Positions 57,004 through 64,000 of a DNA stretch of 64,000 bases are shown here, in pieces. A model generated the notes under the pieces. The model was not told the DNA's origin and did no database searches. It saw only the letters and a program-made list of their open reading frames with translations. The position numbers and the translations under genes are program-made. Source of the DNA: Larimichthys crocea. Its lineage: Eukaryota; Chordata; Actinopteri; Sciaenidae. Every line of letters starts with the position of its first letter. The stretch's first letter is position 1. The DNA lies in the NCBI RefSeq assembly GCF_000972845.2, contig NC_040016.1, positions 3,616,701 to 3,680,700 on the forward strand, read 5' to 3'.

Positions 57004-59790
57004 GCTTGTTAAACAACATAAAGCAATATTACAGATTCAATTAGGAAACTCTAGCTAATATTAGTGTGTCCCCTTTTTGCATTATCTGGTTGTAGGTGTC
57101 ATTGTTCGTGGAACAGTAGTAAACAAAAGAAATACAGATTTTTGCTATAAACTATAAAAACTATTAATAAAGTATATTTTGTCATATAGCTAAAGATGCA
57201 ATAATAATTGCTGGATAATAAAAAAGGAAGGTTGATGTCATCCAATGTCAAGTCTCATGATGATCACGTCATAACACAAGATATATACGGTGGGTAGGGT
57301 CTATCATAATAGCTTACACTATGGCCTGTTGTTACTATCTTACAACACTGGCTGTAGCTCATTTTCTGATTTAGACCTACAGAGGCTACAAGTGGCAACG
57401 TTGCTTTGTCCTGTTGACCTTTAAATAGGTTGTTTAGAGTGTATATTTAAGATGGCTTCCATGAGGATATAAGCATAAGCTTCACAACTTCCCTAGTATC
57501 AAAAGAAAAGAGAAAAAAAATACAGCTTAAATATACTTTCCAGTAAGCCAAACACCTTGAAGCAAAGGGGATCAGAGATCAGAGTTATTAATCTCTTCAT
57601 ACACCAAAAGAACATCACTGAATTTAGGTCTGCATTAGTTTATATGCAGAAGAAAATGTCTGCATCAGTGTGACTAGAACTTGAGTCTTTCTCTTCAGCT
57701 GAGTAGAGCCTGAGAAGGTATCAGTAGGGAAGAATGCTTATGTGCCTGTGACATGAAAGCATTATAGCCTTCAGACTTTATTTTAACATATGCAAACAAA
57801 GACTGTGTAGCTCAGGAGAAGGACAGTGACGACAGACCATTAAAAGATCAGCTTTTCACGCATCCATTCTTCTCTCCCTCACTGTCTCTCTTTTTTTTCT
57901 GTGTCTCTGGGCAGGTTAAAAAAAAAAATCCTTATATCCAGCTATTAGTCACAGAGGATTAGATCCCTGGCAGAGACGAGCGGAGATGGGAGGTGAGCAG
58001 AGACAGATTAAATTCCTACAGTATTATGAGGTAATGTTCAAGGGCTGCAAGGAAAAGTGTCATCTATTACACACTACTGTGTGTAAATACAGAGCTAAAT
58101 TTTGATGAATGAAAATATTCCCTGCGTGAGGTATCACATGCAATCAGAGTGTACGTGCAGTATGTGCAGGTAAAGGCTTTGAATGCGTACTACACTGCAG
58201 GAGTTTGTATCTGTGTGTAAGTGAGGCAGAGAGCACATGTTGTGGTTGTAAACAAATCCATCCCAGTCTTGTACAGGCTCCCTGATGAATTGCTGACTCG
58301 GGCCAACTTTATTATCGGTGTGGATAGAGATCTCTCTCCAACCTCCAACCTTTTGAGAAGCTCATTTGAAAGTCAAGACTCATTTATCAGCTTTTGATCT
58401 AATTAAACAACCTGGAGCTGGGATGAAAGCAGAGAGCAGCCATTATCTGACTCCATTAGCCACAGGCGCGGCATAAAAAAATCGCTTCACATCCTTCACA
58501 ACTTCAAGCCAACTGTCTCACTCCTCCTGCTCCTGCAGCAGCCGTTAAGAAATCTGATCTTGTTTTCATCTCGTCTTTTATTGCTTTGCTGTTAGGTCTT
58601 TTCTCCCACTGTTTTCTCCAAATTCTCACTTCTCACCTTTCTGTCCCGAAACCTTTAACATTATCATTGTTGACTTGCTATGGCTTCTTTATTCCTGCCT
58701 CCACAGGACAACTTTTATATTATAACATATCTACTTTCCTCATTTCACCCTCTGATTCTGGCAAAGGGCTGTAAATCCTAAGGTCTGATTCGTCACTCCT
58801 TCTAACTTTTCCTAACCTCTGTGTGCATTCTAGATGTCCCTTATGCTCACTCTTCAAGGGGCTTTGGTGAATGGCATGGAGATTTATGACTGACCTGGTG
58901 GAAGAAGATCAAGAGAGGGTCACAACAAGTTTGGAACTGGATCATGAATTATTTCATAATGCTCTGAAAGTCAGTGTTTTGCATGAAGACTGTGTGAGAC
59001 CTCAGCAGAGGAAAAAGCTCCCAGCGTGCACAGTAATGTGTGATGCATTGGCTTTTAGTGAATTCAGAGTTTGATATCGGTAGCCTGAGGAAAACATGTA
59101 TTAATGTAGCTCGAGGTCAAAGATCCCTTGCTTCATCCACACATTTTCACAATGAAACAGAATGACACTTGCACTCTCTGCTGGTGTTGTTAAGTACTAC
59201 CAAATGCCTCATAGCGAGAAGCAGTAAACCTCAGAAAGAATGTGTTAAAGAGAAAACACTACTAAAGGCATTTGTTATCATTACCATGTACATACATAAT
59301 TACACTGCCACCAGCCATTTCTAATGTATCTATAGCCTCTTGTGTTGGTTGCACATATCCAACCACTGCAGTGTCTTGCATATTCAGTAACCACTGAACA
59401 CATAACGAGAGTCATTTTCAATGGGTCTGCAGGCCTCTGGGAACATTACCACTGGGACAATTAGGTGACAGTTTCCTAAGATGAGAGATGACGAGGAGAC
59501 CAATTAAGAAGGAGAGACACATAGCAGTTACTCAGCGGAAAAAAAGATAACACTGGAGGAAATGTGGTGAAGTGTAATTAGCCATGTTTACCTTCCAAGC
59601 TATTAAGAGTAATTTGTGATGCTTGCAAACAAGCTGTTAAAGGTAATGGGGCTTTGCTTTGATCACTAGACTTAATAATACTAGTGTCATGTAATTACAT
59701 GCTCAATGCAACAAACTGTAACGTGAGCTCACGTCATGGTTTCATTTTAATGGGAATTAATAATGGAAGAAGAAATAGGTCGACTCAATC
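57004..59790. other. Intergenic noncoding stretch with enhancer-like patches
   Basis: No exon or RNA gene recognised. The part 58250-58520 is non-repetitive, of balanced composition and dense in short transcription-factor-like words. The part 59500-59760 is rich in TAAT cores and includes the perfect palindrome CATGTAATTACATG (59688-59701). Both look like conserved noncoding elements but conservation cannot be tested here. Confidence 0.5.
59688..59701. promoter_or_regulatory. Perfect 14-bp palindrome with TAATTA core
   Basis: CATGTAATTACATG is its own reverse complement and has the TAATTA core typical of homeodomain recognition. It sits in a TAAT-rich stretch. A role as a homeodomain dimer site is inference. 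Confidence 0.3.
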
Positions 59791-59878
59791 AATCATCTGT
59801 CTATTTGACAGGTTGGTATGACGCACTGGTAGAAAATCATCTGTCTATTTGACAGGTTGGTATGACGCACTGGTAGAA
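59791..59878. repeat. Perfect 44-bp tandem duplication
   Basis: Bases 59791-59834 and 59835-59878 are identical; each unit starts AATCATCTGTC and ends CACTGGTAGAA. Complete identity implies a recent event or an assembly artefact. The unit has no open reading role. Confidence 0.95.
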
Positions 59879-60205
59879 AATGTGTAAAGTGTAAAGTAAG
59901 AATAAATATATGTTGTGAGTTTGTCAGACCAAAGAAGAAAGTGTTAATAACCTGCCCAGCCAAATTTGAATGTTTAAAAACAAGTTTATGAAATTGCTCA
60001 GGGTTGCCTCAGCGTGTCATCGAGCCACCCTTTAGGACGGCCCAAAAAATCCAGGCCTGAAAATTGCAACTGTTTTAACCTCTAACTCCACATTCCAGTA
60101 ATACATCAACCCAAAGAGTTTTCACATGTTGTCAGCAACTATTTTCCAACATATTTAACGTATTTTGAAAGGAAGGTCAGAATTGCCTTTACACAGACTT
60201 TAAGT

Positions 60206-60221
60206 AAAAGTACCACAGTGT
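60206..60221. repeat. SINE target-site duplication, left copy
   Basis: AAAAGTACCACAGTGT, repeated exactly at 60357-60372 on the other side of the SINE. Confidence 0.9.
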
Positions 60222-60356
60222 GGGGTGTCGATTAGCTTAGTTGGTAGAGCATTGCTGCATGTCGTTCCCCATCTCTCTCCCCACATTCCTGTCACTCTTC
60301 AGCTGTCTCTGTCAAAAATAAAGCTTGAAAAAGGCCAGAAAATATATATTTTAAAA
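60222..60356 (+). mobile_element. tRNA-derived SINE, short copy lacking a recognisable B box
   Basis: The 5' end is tRNA-like, with TTAGCTTAGTTGGTAGAGC and a good RNA polymerase III A box TAGCTTAGTTGG at 60233-60244. It passes directly from TAGAGC into the fish SINE tail: GCTGCATGTCGTTCCCC, ATCTCTCTCCCC, ATTCCTGTCACTCTTCAGCT and AATAAAG, ending in an A/T-rich tail. The anticodon and B-box region (GGTTCRANNC) expected in full copies is missing. It is bounded by a perfect 16-bp target-site duplication, so this shortened form is what integrated by LINE-assisted retrotransposition, or the deletion came later within the copy. No coding capacity. Confidence 0.88.
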
Positions 60357-60372
60357 AAAAGTACCACAGTGT
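60357..60372. repeat. SINE target-site duplication, right copy
   Basis: AAAAGTACCACAGTGT, identical to 60206-60221. The boundary with the A-rich tail makes the first few A residues ambiguous. Confidence 0.9.
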
Positions 60373-63300
60373 AAAAACACTCCTGTCTGGATGATATTAA
60401 GGCTGATGCATGCCCCTTTAAAGAGTCACAAGATAAATCTGAAGGGTCATGAGCTGATAAATGTGAGAGGAAAAAAAAAAGTTCTGATACACAATTCAGT
60501 GTTCACTTTTTGGACTTCTCTCATCCCTGTTTTTGTGTGTGTGTGAAATATTGTATTAACAGTTATTGAAATGTATCCATGTGAGTTTCTTAGTGTTAAC
60601 AACTCAAAGACATTTGAAACACAACACTGACCCTAGATGATACACAGCTCTCACAAGTCAAAAAGGTTGGAAACCTCAAGTTTAATCTTGCGATTCATCA
60701 TTGCTTTAAAAGTTTATTAAAAATCAACAACACCTCCTTCAGGAACCACTATGTACCAGAACACACTGTTGTTGTGAAAAGAAATTAACATAAAGTTAGT
60801 ACTATGAATAGTATTTTGATCACTCACATGCTATATATTTTTTATTTTACACTATTTAAAGAGTCGGGCTGATTGCTCTTGATCCCATTTAATCCCAACA
60901 CATTTAAAATGGTACTGTAGATTAGATTCTGACATAGATGTATCATGCAATATTGCATGAACGCATCATTTAGAATAATGTGGACGAATGATATGATCAC
61001 CCACAATGAGACAGTCAGCACCTCTTCGGTCGGCATGTTGACAGGATAGCTCCTTTTTCTGGTTGATGTTACATGCAAAATGACCCCTAATGCGCTGAGC
61101 TTCCTCTTTCCTGATTTAAAAATCGATTAATATCCATCATGCTAGTCGGTACATTTTCAGTGAATTGCTTTGTCAGCACATGTTAAATATTAACAGGATG
61201 TGACCCTCAAATTGAGACCAGACAGCTTTTAATTAAAGAAAAGAAGAATTGAATACTCATATGAGCTTGAATAGAAGACTTCCCCTTCATCATCATGTTG
61301 AATTACTTAACAGTCATGTTGAATTACTTAAGACCCATATCATTTAATGTGTTTTACATATTCAAACGATTCTGAAATTATGGAGGCATGTTCACTGAAA
61401 CTGTATTACGCTCATGAGCATGAATGCAGCTGATTTGCACAAACAGATTGATATTATTCACCTCTGCAGGGCACAGAGTTATATGTAAGTAAAGAAATTT
61501 CATCACAGAGCCATGTGCACCTGGGTGGAAGATCAGAATGATGTGGCTTCATTCTGCTCTTATTGAGTGGACTGCTGTACCTCCTTGGAGACCACAGTCC
61601 AGTGTGTTAAGATCCAGGATTTCAGATCTCATAAGCTCCTTTAGTGGCTCTAAAATCCCATAGGCAGCTGCTCCCTCAACCTTCTTTGCTCTCCAGTCTG
61701 AGGTTTTCCAACCTGGCCTTACCTCTGTGTTACTAACATTTAATGACTGGAAATATTTTAAAGATTTTAGAATTGAATAGCCAGCTGTACAATTTGTTGT
61801 CAAATTTACATGTACTGTAACTGATAATTGTTCGTGTTCATGGACATTTGTTTTATTGTCTAGTGTTTTTCCTTTTGTTGTTTTGTGGTAGCTTTGCTGT
61901 AACTCAGGTGCAGTTCAAATTTGAGTCTCTTGGTAATATTTGTTGTTGCTGGGGCAAATAAGACCAGCATGTTGCATCAGTTTGTGAAATTTGACAGGGT
62001 TTCCAGAGTTCATCTTTGCTAGACTGTCATCAGCAAAGTTATTTAGATTCTTTTGGTTGTAGTGTTTTGTAGGCATGGTAGTGATTTGTCATTTGTGAGT
62101 ATATTGACAACAAATGATATCAAGGAGTTGTGTGAGTCTGTGTGCCAGTGCTGTGGCCAAATGGTTTTAAACTACGTCTTGTAGGGGCTTTAGACGTTCA
62201 AACAGGAAGAAAAGTCAAACTAGATAACAGTGCAAAGCACTCTAAGTGAAGTTGGCCAGGATTGCAGTAGAACAGGAGGAGTTGCAACATTTAAATTCCC
62301 CGTTGCAGAGCAAGCATGAAGCTTGCTTTGATTTAGTTGTTTGAGCTTAATGGCCAAGTTTAATCCCATTGAAGTGGCTGTTTTCTCTGACTCTTGACTG
62401 ACTTGACTAGGAGACAGGAAGCAGTATTCAGCAGGACAGTTTGGCATCTAATGAGGTCTATTCACTTCAGGAGCTGCCTGAATGCTGATGGAATGATTTC
62501 AAACAAGTGACCACAGAATGCTAACGCTCACTTTAATGATGTAGAGGTCAAAGAGTATAGAAAAGCTGGTGTGATCACTGATTGTAATGAGCTAACACGC
62601 TGTGACTTGCCATGGAGAGGGAGATTGGGTAAAGAGGAAAACAAGTAATTTGAGGGCTGCCAGATGTCTGTGGGAGTCAGTGCCATCCCCACTGGGACTG
62701 GGTTGCCAGTTCAGCCCCAAGATGGGTTGTTTAAGGGTCAGTTTTAAGATCTTGACATTATAAGAGATCCAGAGCCAGGTATATAAAAAACATAAAACAG
62801 TGAGGAGGTCCTCAGAGACACAAGTCATTCTTACCAGTCACCATTAATGAAGGGAAATATACATTCTCCCATCAGAATAACAAAGACAGCCAGATGGCTT
62901 TCAGCTATGATGATAGCCACAACCTTTTTCCACCCATTATTAATCACAATACAGCAAGTATTAAAAAAAAAACCCAAACTATATTCTACAAATGAAAGCA
63001 GCGCTGTCTTGGTTTATATTGATAGAGGCAATTATCGCCGAGATGAATTGTGAAATTAGCATGTTAATGGCTTATTATCACACAATCAAGTACATTGGTC
63101 CCAAAAGACTTTTTTTTCTACCAGTAGCTTGATGGGAACATTTCCATGTGTTGAAGGTGGAAAGGAACAATATATAACGCCTGACAACTGATAAATTGGA
63201 GGGATATGAATTACGAGCGCAGGGTTGACACCACGTAATATTTTGTCTTTAAAAGAGCGGCTCAATCTGATTAGACATATTTTACTGTAATATGTGATTT

Positions 63301-64000
63301 TTTTTTCTCCTTTGTACAAGTAATATCATTTTGCAATTATTTCCCAAAATGTGTTTTGGAGAGCATAAAATCATCGCTAACTGCAAATGACTCCACTCCA
63401 GATTGCCTAATCAAACATTATCCATATGACATGCAAAGTGTAATTTCAGTCTACCATTTGCCCATTAGGTGGCACTCTGATACCACAGTAGAGCAGCCCA
63501 AGCTGTCCAGATGTTATTCAAATCTAAAGGTTAGCGTCTCCCTCAGTGCTCACTCTTTGCTGTTTGAAAGGTCATCATTTGCAAGCAGAGGACAATCTGA
63601 TGTAACATTTATGTTGCTGAATCATAATCGCCGTCTTCGACAGTTGATCACTATCACAGTTTGGATGATGCTATAATTTTGAGACACTCACAAAGTTCTC
63701 CAACCTGAAGGTGAATATGGTGAGAAGAGGGTCTTACATACTAACGTTTACACTCTCTCCTGTTGTGTTCAGATAATAGATCTCCTCTATGAGTTTCCCA
63801 GCAGGGAATTTTTCACATTCATGGTGACAATTGAGTTCCCCTGTGACTAAAAGCATCACAAAATGTTGGTGAGACACGCTGATGCCAGATTGTATCAGCT
63901 CATGATGGGATGAATCAAATGTCAGTGTGACAGGGAGCATACAAGAATCCATATTTCTATTAGGCTCCTCAGACAGAACAGATAGGACTGGATTGCCAAG
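60373..64000. other. Intergenic noncoding stretch
   Basis: No gene recognised. It includes a small spaced direct repeat (61293-61331). The remaining open frames are short and unrecognised. Confidence 0.6.
61293..61331. repeat. Spaced 18-bp direct repeat, period 21
   Basis: TCATGTTGAATTACTTAA occurs at 61293-61310 and again at 61314-61331 with three bases (CAG) between. A small replication-slippage duplication. Confidence 0.9.

Noticed and set aside
59791..59878. Possible CRISPR-like repeat unit
   Set aside because: Only two adjacent identical units without spacers, in a vertebrate genome; it is a plain tandem duplication.

Overview
This window looks like nuclear DNA from a ray-finned fish, most likely a percomorph. 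The evidence is very low coding density, spliceosomal GT donor signals, many CA/TG microsatellites, a tRNA-derived SINE with a fish-style tail, several pieces of a repeat I know from percomorph genomes, and a fragment of a HIPK-like kinase of the type expanded in fish. There is no bacterial, phage or organellar organisation.

The one clear functional gene piece is the first coding exon of a MAGI-family scaffold gene, best matched to magi1, on the minus strand at 37398-37695. It encodes the start codon and the N-terminal PDZ domain and ends at a canonical phase-1 GTAAGC donor. No second magi1 exon is visible at lower coordinates, so 1-37397 reads as part of a first intron at least 37.4 kb long. 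The promoter side lies at 37696-38340 and is CpG-richer than its surroundings, with paired CACGTG E-boxes. Beyond it, 38341-64000 is apparently intergenic, with no exon I can recognise.

Inside the magi1 intron, in the same orientation, is a broken HIPK-like kinase (32682-34137, minus). It keeps the catalytic and activation segments of the kinase and the 'MDTSSY'-type C-terminal flank, followed by an unusual coiled-coil and basic tail. It is interrupted by stops and several frameshifts. Other structure in the intron includes a short interstitial telomere array (2396-2422), a long purine tract (361-545), microsatellites, a GC-rich patch with a 47-codon ORF (10339-10482), and CACCTG/CAGGTG E-boxes just downstream of exon 1.

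The intergenic side holds a SINE with a perfect 16-bp target duplication but no recognisable B box (60222-60356), a hAT-like terminal-inverted-repeat element (46976-47391), a long copy and fragments of the percomorph repeat, a perfect 44-bp tandem duplication (59791-59878), a long (GT)38 tract, and a few stretches that resemble conserved noncoding enhancers. I see no previously undescribed multi-gene system. The points most worth checking are the kinase/coiled-coil pseudogene, the B-box-less SINE, the small GC-rich ORF, and the E-box cluster near magi1 exon 1.
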